Assembly (NCBI RefSeq): GCF_900258475.1
Contig: NZ_LT984887.1
Span: forward strand, 824,931 to 888,930
Direction: 5' to 3'
DNA: 64,000 bases
Source of the DNA: Anaerococcus sp. Marseille-P3915
Lineage (GTDB): Bacteria; Bacillota; Clostridia; Tissierellales; Peptoniphilaceae
This document shows, one piece after another, positions 49,072 to 57,195 of this stretch (positions are counted from its first letter, which is position 1; every line of letters starts with the position of its first letter). A model generated the notes under the pieces. That model was given only the letters and a program-made list of their open reading frames with translations, did not search any database and was not told where the DNA came from. A program made the position numbers and the translations under genes.

Positions 49072-49395
49072 TTATATTTCCTCCTCTTTTTCTTCTTTTT
49101 TAATTTTATTTATGTGCTTTACGATAAAATTTTTAAATGTCTTGTCTTCTTTTTTTGTTTCCTTAAAATATCCAAAAATATGGATGTATTCTCCACTTTT
49201 AAATTCCTTCACACTTTTTGCCTTTTCTCCGTAGAGATTACAGTAGATATATTCTTTCTTAACCTTTCCTTCTTCTTTGTTCTTTCTAACTATTGTGAAG
49301 TTAGCTACTTCTTTTTCTCCTTCCTTTGTATCTATTGCAGTTGTTTTTATTTCTCCTACTAGATTTCCATTAATATTTAGCATTTCTCTTTCCAT
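49072..49395 (-). CDS. Single-stranded-DNA-binding (OB-fold) protein
   Basis: A 107-aa SSB-like protein: MLNINGNLVGEI opens the OB fold, followed by VANFTIVRKN, YIYCNLYGEKA and GEYIHIFGYF. It lacks the acidic C-terminal tip of host SSB, so it likely serves the element only. It is the first gene of the long transfer operon; GGAGAT lies about nine bases before the ATG, and its stop abuts Maff2. Confidence 0.82.
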   Translation of the reverse strand: MEREMLNINGNLVGEIKTTAIDTKEGEKEVANFTIVRKNKEEGKVKKEYIYCNLYGEKAKSVKEFKSGEYIHIFGYFKETKKEDKTFKNFIVKHINKIKKEEKEEEI

Positions 49396-49418
49396 TTGTT
49401 CTATCTCCTTTATTCCAT

Positions 49419-49447
49419 AAAAAAAGCGATAGTTTTCTCTATCGCTT
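49419..49447 (-). terminator. Hairpin in the leader of the transfer operon
   Basis: On the minus strand AGCGATAG pairs with CTATCGCT, followed by a run of seven T. It lies 24 bases upstream of the SSB start, so it either stops readthrough from abi or attenuates the transfer operon. Confidence 0.65.
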
Positions 49448-49486
49448 CTACTTCTAATTAATTAATATTTCATTTTTCTCTGTATC

Positions 49487-49519
49487 TTATTTTTTCGGCT
49501 CATCTCGTATATATTTCAT
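49487..49519 (-). other. Possible 10-residue leader ORF
   Basis: On the minus strand AAAGGAGGAAGA is followed by ATG and a ten-codon frame (MKYIRDEPKK) ending before the hairpin at 49419-49447. A good Shine-Dalgarno, a tiny frame and a following terminator could be a leader peptide for attenuation, or just the remains of a gene start. Confidence 0.2.
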
Positions 49520-49536
49520 TCTTCCTCCTTTGGGCA

Positions 49537-49567
49537 TAAAAAAACACCGAAATGTTTTTTTCGGTGT
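49537..49567 (-). terminator. Rho-independent terminator of the Abi_2 gene
   Basis: ACACCGA (49544-49550) pairs with TCGGTGT (49561-49567), with T7 on the minus-strand 3' side. It lies 19 bases after the Abi_2 stop. Confidence 0.75.
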
Positions 49568-49585
49568 AAATTTCTCTATTTAATT

Positions 49586-50449
49586 TTATGGTTTTAGTAA
49601 TTCTTTCCAGTTTTCTATAAAGCCAACATGTCTTAATTCAATATTTTCATATCTTGCTATTAGTGCTATTAGATCATGATAAAAATTTTTGTAATTTTCT
49701 TCTTCAGAAACTATTTTAAGATTAACTAATGTAGCAAATATTGTATTGTTTGAAATATTATTTTTTAAATATTCTTTATATAGCTTTGGTGATTTTGTAA
49801 GCTTTGCTCCATATAGCCTGCCATAATGGGCACATATATTTCTTATATAGGCAAAATTTTCTATCCAAGATTCAAAGTAATGGTAGTCTGTATGAAAGAC
49901 TTTTGCAATTTTACTTTTATCTTCATTTTTCATATTCTTATACATTTTAGATAAAGTTCCAAAACTTGCTACTTCTATCACTGCATAGAGTGGAATTTCT
50001 CCACCTTCATAATTGTCTTTAAAGTTTTTTATAAATGGTGAGCGTCTATTTCTTTTAACTTCCCTTGCTAATTCTTCTAGTACCCTTTCTTGTTCCTTTT
50101 GTTTCTCAAAATTATTCATATCTTTATATGAAAAGTTCCCATATCTTAAAGAAAAATAGTTTGTGATAACTGCTCTTAAAGAAACTTCAATATGCTCTAT
50201 TGTTTCAAATATAAGCTGTCTAAGTTCTCTATCAAATTTATATAAACTTACAATATCTTCAAAACTTATTCCTGATATATATCTTCCATCTTTTTTTAAT
50301 GTGATACTATAAGCTTTAATCAGCCTGTAATAGGATATTCTTCCAAGAATTTTCTTAGCATAAGTTTTATCTTCTACTAAAAGTCCTAAGTCTATTAAGT
50401 TTTTTACTTGATTTTCTATACTAATCGGTTCTTGATGAATTTTTTTCAT
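49586..50449 (-). CDS. Abi_2 (AbiD/AbiF-type) abortive-infection protein
   Basis: A 287-aa HEPN-type Abi_2 protein: IENQVKNLIDLGLLV, RISYYRLIKAYS, the central FDRELRQLIFETIEHIEVSLR, and the probable nuclease motif RNICAHYGRLYG (R-x4-H) near residue 220. Such proteins act as RNases in phage defence. It is set apart from the transfer genes by its own consensus promoter, a structured leader and a terminator. I begin it at the ATG at 50449, five bases after GGAG; the 13-codon upward extension would run into the leader hairpin. Confidence 0.85.
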   Translation of the reverse strand: MKKIHQEPISIENQVKNLIDLGLLVEDKTYAKKILGRISYYRLIKAYSITLKKDGRYISGISFEDIVSLYKFDRELRQLIFETIEHIEVSLRAVITNYFSLRYGNFSYKDMNNFEKQKEQERVLEELAREVKRNRRSPFIKNFKDNYEGGEIPLYAVIEVASFGTLSKMYKNMKNEDKSKIAKVFHTDYHYFESWIENFAYIRNICAHYGRLYGAKLTKSPKLYKEYLKNNISNNTIFATLVNLKIVSEEENYKNFYHDLIALIARYENIELRHVGFIENWKELLKP

Positions 50450-50465
50450 TTTTTCTCCTAAAATC

Positions 50466-50513
50466 AAATGACCCGACTTGGTCCGCATTGTTAAGAGGCG
50501 TGTCGGGTACTGT
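50466..50513 (-). ncRNA. Structured leader RNA of the Abi_2 gene (AbiF-RNA-like)
   Basis: Transcription from the promoter at 50521-50549 would start near 50513. It runs straight into a 7-bp stem, ACCCGAC (50502-50508) with GTCGGGT (50471-50477), enclosing 24 bases, and then the Shine-Dalgarno of the Abi_2 gene. A conserved RNA structure upstream of Abi_2 genes is known as the AbiF RNA motif; position and outline fit, but I could not test the covariance model. It may be an RNA antitoxin or regulator of the HEPN protein. Confidence 0.6.
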
Positions 50514-50520
50514 TGACATT

Positions 50521-50549
50521 ATTATATGCTATAAAATATTTTTTGTCAA
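50521..50549 (-). promoter_or_regulatory. Consensus sigma-A promoter of the Abi_2 unit
   Basis: TTGACA (50544-50549), 17 bases, TATAAT (50521-50526) on the minus strand: an exact consensus match, implying strong constitutive transcription of the leader RNA. Confidence 0.85.
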
Positions 50550-50600
50550 GTAATTTCTTTTAATCTTTCCTAAATATCTATCTTACTTCTAATTTTAAAT

Positions 50601-52403
50601 TTATTCATCTAATATTTCAACTACCATACTCTCTTTTAACTTAACCTCATCTTTTCTCTGCAGGTATTTCTCTATGTCAAATATATTTCTCTTATCATAA
50701 TCTTCAAGGAACTTATAATTCTTATGTTTGGTTATGTCAAATTTATCTGAAAGAAATGGTCTAACTCCTCTTAATTGGTAGATACATTTCCCACCATCCA
50801 TTACAGTTATTTCATCTTGACTCATTAATTCTTTTCCAGTTTTTTGATAGTTTAAACCAAAACTCTTTTGATTTGATCTTGTTTCTGATGTGTTATATAG
50901 GTCTATGGTTTCTTTGCCTAGGCTTTCAGATAATTCTTTTAATGTTGTTCTTTCTTTGCCTCCTAAAAATAACGTCGAATCACAATTGCCAACTATGGTA
51001 TCTGCATTATCTTTATAGATACTTTTTAGTTGTGATTGTGCTTGTAATATTATACAAGCTGATATTTCTCTACTTCTAATAGTTGCTATCAGCTTTTCAA
51101 ATTTAGGAATTAAGCCGATATTTGCGAATTCATCAAGTAGGCATCTCACATGAACAGGAAGTCTTCCGCCATATTCATCATCTGCTTTATCACATAATAG
51201 ATTAAATAATTGTGAGTACATTATTGATACTACAAAGTTAAATGTATCATCTGTATCCGATATTATTACGAATAAAGCTGTTTTCTTTTCTCCAAGTGTA
51301 TCAAGCTCCAGTTCATCTTCTTTCATTAAGTCCCTAAGTTCCTGAATATCAAATGGAGCAAGCCTTGCTCCACAGGATATAAGGATTGATTTGGCAGTTT
51401 TTCCTGCTGCTAGTTTGTATTTCTTATATTGTTTTACTGCAAAATGATTTGGCTTTTCTTTTTCTAATGCTTCAAACATATAGTCTACTGCATTTTTAAA
51501 ATTTTCATCTTCTTCTCTTACCTCACTTGCATCTATCATAGCAAGTAAAGTTGTAAAGTTCTGTTCTTCTTTAGGAGCTTCATACCAGATATATCCTATA
51601 AGTGCTGTGTAATAGAGTTTTTCAGCTTTCACCCAAAAATCCTCAGTTGATTTTTCTCCTTCTCCCTTAGTATTTGCAATTATTGTTTGTACTAATTTCA
51701 AAATATCTTTTTCACTTTTCAAGTATGCAAAGGGATTATATCTCATGGATTTTTTAAAGTTTATTGTGTTTAGTATTTTTATCTCATATCCATTTCTTTC
51801 CAACATTTTCCCACATTCCAAGACTAATGTTCCTTTTGGATCGGTTACTACATATGAAGAGTGCATTTGCATGAGATTTGGCTTTACAAAAAACCTTGTT
51901 TTACCACTACCAGAACCTCCAATTACCAATACATTTTTATTTCTCGCATATTTTGGATTTTTAGGTCTATTGTTCATGGTAAGTCTTTCAGTTTGAGTTA
52001 ATAGCACATTGTTTTCAAACTTCTTGTCAATGTATGGCTCAATATCTTTTTCATTTCCCCATCTTGCCGATCCATATTCTCTGCCCTCTCTAAACTTTTT
52101 TGCTTTTTTCTTTTTCTGTATAAGGATTAACTTAATAACTACTGATAGAATTAGACCGGGTATCAGATTTTTTATTTTTAATGATGGAATATATTTTAAA
52201 GTATCTATTTGACTAAAAGCTACTAGAATTCTATCTATTATATCTCCTCCTACATAAGAGTTGACATGGCTTGCAAAGATATTTCCTATATAAAAAAATA
52301 AGAGGTAAGGAAGATTTTCTAATACAAATTTCTTCTTATCTCTTATCTTAAAAACATTTTTTATATCTTTTATTATTTCATTTAGTATTTTCGAATTAAT
52401 CAC
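50601..52403 (-). CDS. VirD4/TraG-type coupling protein
   Basis: A 600-aa T4SS coupling ATPase. Two hydrophobic segments lie in the first 90 residues. Walker A is VIGGSGSGKTRFFVKPN near 152, Walker B is CLLDEFANIGLIPKFEKL near 410, and the sensor region is GNCDSTLFLGGKE. It brings the relaxase-DNA complex to the channel. A terminator separates it from the upstream zinc-ribbon gene. Confidence 0.93.
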   Translation of the reverse strand: MINSKILNEIIKDIKNVFKIRDKKKFVLENLPYLLFFYIGNIFASHVNSYVGGDIIDRILVAFSQIDTLKYIPSLKIKNLIPGLILSVVIKLILIQKKKKAKKFREGREYGSARWGNEKDIEPYIDKKFENNVLLTQTERLTMNNRPKNPKYARNKNVLVIGGSGSGKTRFFVKPNLMQMHSSYVVTDPKGTLVLECGKMLERNGYEIKILNTINFKKSMRYNPFAYLKSEKDILKLVQTIIANTKGEGEKSTEDFWVKAEKLYYTALIGYIWYEAPKEEQNFTTLLAMIDASEVREEDENFKNAVDYMFEALEKEKPNHFAVKQYKKYKLAAGKTAKSILISCGARLAPFDIQELRDLMKEDELELDTLGEKKTALFVIISDTDDTFNFVVSIMYSQLFNLLCDKADDEYGGRLPVHVRCLLDEFANIGLIPKFEKLIATIRSREISACIILQAQSQLKSIYKDNADTIVGNCDSTLFLGGKERTTLKELSESLGKETIDLYNTSETRSNQKSFGLNYQKTGKELMSQDEITVMDGGKCIYQLRGVRPFLSDKFDITKHKNYKFLEDYDKRNIFDIEKYLQRKDEVKLKESMVVEILDE

Positions 52404-52414
52404 TTCCTCTCCAT

Positions 52415-52438
52415 AAAAAAGAGTAGATTTCTCTACCC
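52415..52438 (-). terminator. Short terminator between the zinc-ribbon gene and virD4
   Basis: On the minus strand GGTAGAGAAATCTACTC forms a five-pair core stem (GTAGA/TCTAC) followed by TTTTTT. Confidence 0.55.
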
Positions 52439-52447
52439 ATTAGTATC

Positions 52448-52654
52448 TTATTTATCTTTTTTATATATTATTACTGGAACTTGTTTTATTTTTTTACCTA
52501 TCTTTTTTCTTTCCAAGACAAAAATCATATTCTCATTTCTTTTAAAATATCCTAAATCTCTATGATAGCTTATACCACACTTGCAATGTAATAGACCTAT
52601 AAACTGTTGCTTCATCTTTGAGTTACATATGGGACATATTCTTTTATTTGTCAT
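52448..52654 (-). CDS. Small zinc-ribbon protein
   Basis: A 68-aa protein with two metal-binding pairs, CPICNSK and LHCKCG, then a basic C-terminus. It is probably a zinc ribbon, with no family I can name. It lies between pcfB and virD4 in the replication/coupling operon. Confidence 0.6.
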   Translation of the reverse strand: MTNKRICPICNSKMKQQFIGLLHCKCGISYHRDLGYFKRNENMIFVLERKKIGKKIKQVPVIIYKKDK

Positions 52655-52672
52655 TTTAAACCACCATTATAC

Positions 52673-52811
52673 TTATATTTTACTTTCAAAGGTATTTTTT
52701 AGTTTTTTCCCTAATGCTTCTGTTCTCATTTTTTATCTATAGATAAGAGAAATTCTTCTACTGGATGATTCCATCTTCTTTTTCATAGTATTCAACAATA
52801 AAGCTATTCAT
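52673..52811 (-). pseudogene. Decayed RelE/HigB-like (Gp49 family) toxin
   Basis: Translating the minus strand with two single-base corrections gives a continuous chain, MNSFIVEYYEKEDG, then VEEFLLSIDKKMRTEALG and a short end. This is the start of phage Gp49-like RelE/HigB toxins. One base is missing around 52755-52765, and one A is missing from the AAAAAA run just before ATGAGAAC. The usual last half of the toxin is absent. A Shine-Dalgarno (GAGAAGG) precedes the ATG. No partner antitoxin is visible. Confidence 0.55.
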
Positions 52812-52850
52812 GCCTTCTCATCATATATATTATATATCTAAGTGCTTTTA

Positions 52851-53342
52851 TTATAAACTTTGTTCCTGATGCTTATGTTTAACCTTATCTCTGTCAATAG
52901 TATCTTTGACTTTATCCTTGAAGTTATTAAGCCTTTCTATTACAGATTTTCTTTTTCTTGACTTATCTTTAGTAAATTTCTGGACTGTCTTTTTAAAAGC
53001 TTGTTCCATCACTTTTATATCTTTTGCTTGAAAAAAGATAATGTTGTTTCCATTTTCTAAATCTTTCTTTATGGAAAATTTCACCCCATATCTTTTTAAT
53101 TCTTTTTTCAATGCTTTTAAGTCTATGTCATTTAATTCTAAGGTTTCTACTTTACCTTTTTTTACAAGATCTTTTACTTTTACTTTTTTAAATTTTTCTA
53201 AGGGTCTTGACTGTTCTGTCTGCGCTTTATGTTTATTTATTTCTAATATTTTCTTCATCAAATTTATAACTTGCTTGGCTGTAACTATCCCCGCTTTTTT
53301 TACTATGGCTATTGTTCTGCTATTTATATCATCATTTTGCAT
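52851..53342 (-). CDS. PcfB family (DUF3801) conjugation protein
   Basis: A 163-aa protein beginning MQNDDINSRTIAIVKKAG with a central LKALKKELKRYGVKFSIKKD, matching PcfB/DUF3801, and a basic C-terminus. In Gram-positive systems PcfB-like proteins help link relaxosome and coupling protein. It begins 14 bases after the DnaC-like gene. Confidence 0.82.
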   Translation of the reverse strand: MQNDDINSRTIAIVKKAGIVTAKQVINLMKKILEINKHKAQTEQSRPLEKFKKVKVKDLVKKGKVETLELNDIDLKALKKELKRYGVKFSIKKDLENGNNIIFFQAKDIKVMEQAFKKTVQKFTKDKSRKRKSVIERLNNFKDKVKDTIDRDKVKHKHQEQSL

Positions 53343-53356
53343 TCACTCACCTACTT

Positions 53357-54214
53357 TCATTCTTTTTTTAATATTTCATAGGCTAATTTTGATTTCTCCT
53401 TCATTTTTTCTATTCTTCTATTTTCTCCTGTAAATATAATGGGACTGCATATTTCAAGTATCCTTGAGTAAATTCTTTTATCTTTTATAGTTTCAGGATT
53501 AGTTAAAGCTGATATATTTAAGTTTGTTGTTATAATTAGAGGTTTCCCACTTCTATATCTACTATCTATTATGTTAAAGATATGCTCAGCTGCAAAATCT
53601 GTATCTCTTTCCATTCCAAAATCATCAATAATTAATAGTTTCTTATGATTTAGGTTATCTATATACTTACTCTTATCAATCTCAAAGTTAGTCATATCAT
53701 TTAAAATTACTGAAAAATTTGTCATTTTGACTGATATTTCTTTTTCTAGTAAAGCATTTGCTATAGCACTTGCAAGATATGTTTTTCCACATCCCACATT
53801 CCCTATGAGAATTAATCCTATATTATTTTCATATATTTCATCAAATTTTTCCACATAATTTTTTGCTACTTTTTCATGCTCACTATCTTTGTCCATATTT
53901 TTAAAATTCCAATTTAATAAGATAGGATCAGAAAAACACTCTTTTTTTAAGTGTTCAATTTTTAAAAGCCTTTTATTTTCTTTTCTTTTTTCTTCCTCTA
54001 ATTTTTGTCTTTCTTTTTTACATTGACATAAAATACCAACTTTTTTTATTTCTCCAAAGAAGTCTATTTCTTTTTCAATTGGTGTTTTACATTTTGCACA
54101 ATATTTTAATCCTGTTTCTTGATCTATATAACTCCTATTTTCTTCATCTTTTGATGGACTATTTGTTTCTGCATTTTTTATTTTCTGTTCTAGGATTTCT
54201 TTTATTAATTCCAT
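53357..54214 (-). CDS. DnaC/IstB-like ATP-binding protein
   Basis: A 285-aa AAA+ ATPase: a possible zinc site (CAKCKTPIE then ILCQCK), Walker A LIGNVGCGKTYLASAI near residue 145, Walker B LLIIDDFGMERDTDFA near 207. It is probably a helicase loader working with the RepA-like initiator encoded immediately upstream. The start at 54214 follows AGGAGAGGAGC; an earlier in-frame ATG lies inside repA. Confidence 0.88.
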   Translation of the reverse strand: MELIKEILEQKIKNAETNSPSKDEENRSYIDQETGLKYCAKCKTPIEKEIDFFGEIKKVGILCQCKKERQKLEEEKRKENKRLLKIEHLKKECFSDPILLNWNFKNMDKDSEHEKVAKNYVEKFDEIYENNIGLILIGNVGCGKTYLASAIANALLEKEISVKMTNFSVILNDMTNFEIDKSKYIDNLNHKKLLIIDDFGMERDTDFAAEHIFNIIDSRYRSGKPLIITTNLNISALTNPETIKDKRIYSRILEICSPIIFTGENRRIEKMKEKSKLAYEILKKE

Positions 54215-54228
54215 ATGCTCCTCTCCTA

Positions 54229-55206
54229 TCAAGTATTTAAAATTTCTCTCCATATATCCTCATCGTTACTATAGTCATAGTTTTCTCTTTTCTGATCTTC
54301 TCTCTTTATGACTTCTATGTTTCTAATATTTTCATCTGCATTGTATAAGAGAGTCAGTAGATAAGCATTAATGTTTCTAATATCCTTTGGAGCATTTTCT
54401 CTTAGGTATTTCAAAACATAGTCTATGTGTTTATAGTTAAGACTTAGAAATTTTTCTTTAAAATTTTCATTGGATATATGCCTCCCTCCTATTTTAATGT
54501 TTGTAAAGCTAGTTAAGGCTTTTACAAGTACATTTATCATTACATCTACTTGCTTCTTTTCTTCTATTCTTACTTTTTCAAAGATTTCATAAGATATATT
54601 CTTTTTTATAGTTTCTTTTAATTCTTCCTCCTCCAAAGTTTTTTTTGATTTTTCTCCTAGCTTTTCTAAGGGGGATATGGGGGTGGTATTATTAAAATCA
54701 GTATTATTAGTTTCAGTATTATTAATATTAGTATTATTAGAGTCCTCTTTTGAAACTTCTTGAGGTTTGTTTTCTAAACTTCCTGAAGTTTGTTTTTTAA
54801 ACTTCTTGAGGTTTGCTTTTGAAACTTCTGTAGTTTTATTATTTTCTGTGTAAATAAAGTTCTTTACATAGAGTAAATTTGGCTTTCCAAGTCCTAACCT
54901 CTTTTTTTCTAATAATCCTATCTCTTCAATTTCTTTCATTACTTTGACCGATTTATTTCTCCCCCAATTTAATACTTCCATAATTTCTTCTATGGTATAG
55001 ATAATGTATACCTTGTTTTCTTCATCTAACCATTTATTCTTAATTGACAAGCTCATTCTATCGAGTAGAATTCCATAAAGAATTTTTGCTTCTACGGATA
55101 GTTTTTTAAAATTTAAGTCGGTGAATAAAGTTTTGGGAATCCTAAAAAATGAATATTGTTCTGATTCATTGCCATAATAGTATTCAAATTTAACTATTTC
55201 TTTCAT
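54229..55206 (-). CDS. repA: RepA_N-type replication initiator
   Basis: A 325-aa initiator: residues 1-110 carry the RepA_N winged helix (FFRIPKTLFTDLNFKKLSVEAKILYG, here spanning 20 to 45, then GRNKSVKVMKEIEEIGLL). A Thr/Asn-rich linker (NNTNINNTETNN) lies near 165, with a C-terminal alpha-helical domain. It probably drives autonomous replication of the circular intermediate. I chose the ATG at 55206, five bases after AAAGGGGG; the preceding codon is also ATG. Confidence 0.85.
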   Translation of the reverse strand: MKEIVKFEYYYGNESEQYSFFRIPKTLFTDLNFKKLSVEAKILYGILLDRMSLSIKNKWLDEENKVYIIYTIEEIMEVLNWGRNKSVKVMKEIEEIGLLEKKRLGLGKPNLLYVKNFIYTENNKTTEVSKANLKKFKKQTSGSLENKPQEVSKEDSNNTNINNTETNNTDFNNTTPISPLEKLGEKSKKTLEEEELKETIKKNISYEIFEKVRIEEKKQVDVMINVLVKALTSFTNIKIGGRHISNENFKEKFLSLNYKHIDYVLKYLRENAPKDIRNINAYLLTLLYNADENIRNIEVIKREDQKRENYDYSNDEDIWREILNT

Positions 55207-55229
55207 CATAACCCCCTTTCTTTTCATAT

Positions 55230-55264
55230 AAAAAGAGATAGCTTTGATTTTGCTATCTCTTTTT
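55230..55264. terminator. Bidirectional terminator
   Basis: AAAAAGAGATAGC pairs perfectly with GCTATCTCTTTTT around nine bases, giving a 13-bp stem flanked by A and T tracts. It separates repA from the small membrane protein gene. Confidence 0.8.
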
Positions 55265-55292
55265 CATCGTTTTAATCTATTTATTTTTATAT

Positions 55293-55583
55293 TTAAATTA
55301 CTTTTATTCTTTCATTCACCCCTTCTATCACTTCTATAATAAAATATCCTAGCACTGGTAAACCATAAGGACTAAAAAGATATGCTAGTATAAACGCATC
55401 TATAGCAAGTGCTTTTTCTCCATGATAAACAGATCCTAAAAATCCCATAATAGCGATAAATGAAATCAGTTTGAAAAATATTGTGCTGAGTCCTAATACA
55501 AACGTTAAAAATAGAATTATGATACTTAACGCTATCCTAATAGGAAACAATATGATTTTGAAAAAAACTCTAAATATTATCAT
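55293..55583 (-). CDS. Small membrane protein (CD1845-like), edge of the element backbone
   Basis: A 96-aa, almost wholly hydrophobic protein (FKIILFPIRIALSIIILFLTF, then FSPYGLPVLGYFIIEVIEG). The pattern of a hydrophobic N-terminus and an SPYGLP turn resembles the CD1845 family encoded beside repA in clostridial elements; I am not certain. It is the outermost gene attributable to the backbone. Confidence 0.55.
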   Translation of the reverse strand: MIIFRVFFKIILFPIRIALSIIILFLTFVLGLSTIFFKLISFIAIMGFLGSVYHGEKALAIDAFILAYLFSPYGLPVLGYFIIEVIEGVNERIKVI

Positions 55584-55626
55584 ATTCTCTTCAATCCTTA
55601 TTACTTATGTTTTCTTTTCTTTTTTG

Positions 55627-55869
55627 TTAATTTAATAAAAAAGATGACAGACTTAATCCTAAATCGTCTTGTTTAAAAGTTTTGTGGAAGCCTTTAAACT
55701 TTGATTTTAATGGATTTATTGTATCTGTCATCATTATATCACTGTCCCCACAACCACTCGCCCCTATAAAGGCGACACATTCCCCATCATTAATTTCCAA
55801 ATTAATATTTTTTAAGATGTTTGCTGAATCTTTACTGTAGGCAAAGCTTACATTTTTTAACTTGATCAT
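55627..55869 (-). pseudogene. Truncated ECF-transporter ATPase (EcfA/CbiO-like)
   Basis: The first 45 residues are a normal ABC ATPase start (MIKLKNVSFAYSKDSANILK, then ECVAFIGASGCG), but the Walker A Lys-Ser/Thr is replaced (GCGDSD). The remaining 35 residues match nothing in the family. Everything from the Q loop to the second ATPase half is missing. A 90-bp stretch at 55643-55732 bounded by GATGACAGA/TCTGTCATC inverted repeats occupies the lost part, perhaps the scar of a small insertion sequence. It is a non-functional remnant. Confidence 0.75.
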
Positions 55870-55870
55870 C

Positions 55871-56542
55871 TTAATAACTCCTCTCCAGGAAAATCATGCT
55901 CATTGTGATAAAGATGGTGATTAAACAAACAATAACATCAAGATTTCTAAATTTTATTTCTCTTCTTGAGCTATGTTTTCCAGATGCAGAAATTCCTCTT
56001 ACTTCCGATGCGGCGGCAAGTTCTTCAGCTATTTTTGAAGATGAAAACATCATAGGAACAAATAAATATTCCATCGTTAAAAATGGTTTTTTAATAGAAA
56101 TTAATCCTCTTAATCTCAACGAGTCGATAATTTCTTTAAACTCACTTTTAACTACTGGGAAAAATCTCATCATGAAAATAAGTGGCAAAGCAACATTTCT
56201 ATGAATTTTCATTTTTTTCATTATTGCCATTATCTCTCCTGGAGGTGTTTTTAAAATTGGTATTACTGATAGAACTATAACTAATGTTCTTATAACCATA
56301 AACAGAAACATATCTGGAATCAAAATGCCAAAACCTTCACCATTTGAGACAAATCTCAAAAAACTTAAAACACCCATTGCAATAATTAGTTTTATAGTAG
56401 ATTTGCTATATCCTTGCAGTGATACATAAATAACTAGAATGGCGGCTAATAAAAAAAGTACAGTATCTTTGGACAATACTGAAACCAAAAATACTGTACT
56501 TAAAAATACTACCAATTTGGAACGTAAGTCCAAATGCATCAT
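55871..56542 (-). CDS. ECF transporter transmembrane component (EcfT/CbiQ)
   Basis: A 223-aa protein with four to five transmembrane segments and the two coupling motifs that contact the ATPases: SLRLRG near 143 and ASEVRG near 180. It starts inside the S-component gene (ATGA overlap) and ends one base before the broken ATPase. With no ATPase, transport is unlikely unless a host EcfA is shared. Confidence 0.85.
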   Translation of the reverse strand: MMHLDLRSKLVVFLSTVFLVSVLSKDTVLFLLAAILVIYVSLQGYSKSTIKLIIAMGVLSFLRFVSNGEGFGILIPDMFLFMVIRTLVIVLSVIPILKTPPGEIMAIMKKMKIHRNVALPLIFMMRFFPVVKSEFKEIIDSLRLRGLISIKKPFLTMEYLFVPMMFSSSKIAEELAAASEVRGISASGKHSSRREIKFRNLDVIVCLITIFITMSMIFLERSY

Positions 56543-57129
56543 TTTATTATGCCTGTCTTTTTAAAATGCTTTTCTGTCATCTTATTTCCTAAATAGCAAC
56601 CAATAATTGCCGCCACAATAGTACATGCTAAAGAAATAAGAATCCATTTAGGATTTGTATAATACTGAGTTTGTATTTGAACTTGTTCTGGAGATACGCC
56701 AGACTTAATGAAAGCATCTTTAAAAAACCATATTTCGCTCATACCATGAGCCGCTCTAGTTAATGATGTAATTATCCAAGCAATAGTAATTCTTTTTATA
56801 TTCCTATAGCTATCTGTACCAATCATAGATAACTCTGCAATTATCCCGCCACCTACAAACCATGGAATCATAAAAGGACCCATAAAGACAGTTGCTAATA
56901 TAGCTTGTATAATATTATAAATTAGTGCAACTCCCGGTTTGCCTACTTTCATAGCCATATAAACAAAAAATGGTCCTAAAATTAGTGCAGTAAACACAGC
57001 ATTAAAAATCATATTGAAAAATAATGATGCCCCTGTGATCATTGAAAAAGCAATGAATACAACAATCATGATTGCAGAAAAGATTCCTATGGTTGCCAAA
57101 TCTTTTATAGTTAATTTTTTACTTTCCAT
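56539..57129 (-). CDS. MptD-family ECF substrate-binding (S) component
   Basis: A 196-aa membrane protein with about five to six helices, resembling the MptD-type S component (IGIFSAIMIVVFIAFSMITG, then FFVYMAMKVGKPGVALIYN). The substrate is unknown. In related mobile cassettes this S-T-A set stands beside AraC regulators and YbtP/Q-like ABC transporters, which would tie it to metallophore or metal traffic, but those partners are missing here. Confidence 0.8.
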   Translation of the reverse strand: MESKKLTIKDLATIGIFSAIMIVVFIAFSMITGASLFFNMIFNAVFTALILGPFFVYMAMKVGKPGVALIYNIIQAILATVFMGPFMIPWFVGGGIIAELSMIGTDSYRNIKRITIAWIITSLTRAAHGMSEIWFFKDAFIKSGVSPEQVQIQTQYYTNPKWILISLACTIVAAIIGCYLGNKMTEKHFKKTGIIK

Positions 57130-57195
57130 AATTCAACCTCCTTAGTTGATAGCTGTTATCATTCTATAATAGACTAAGCTTATTTTCTTGACTAT

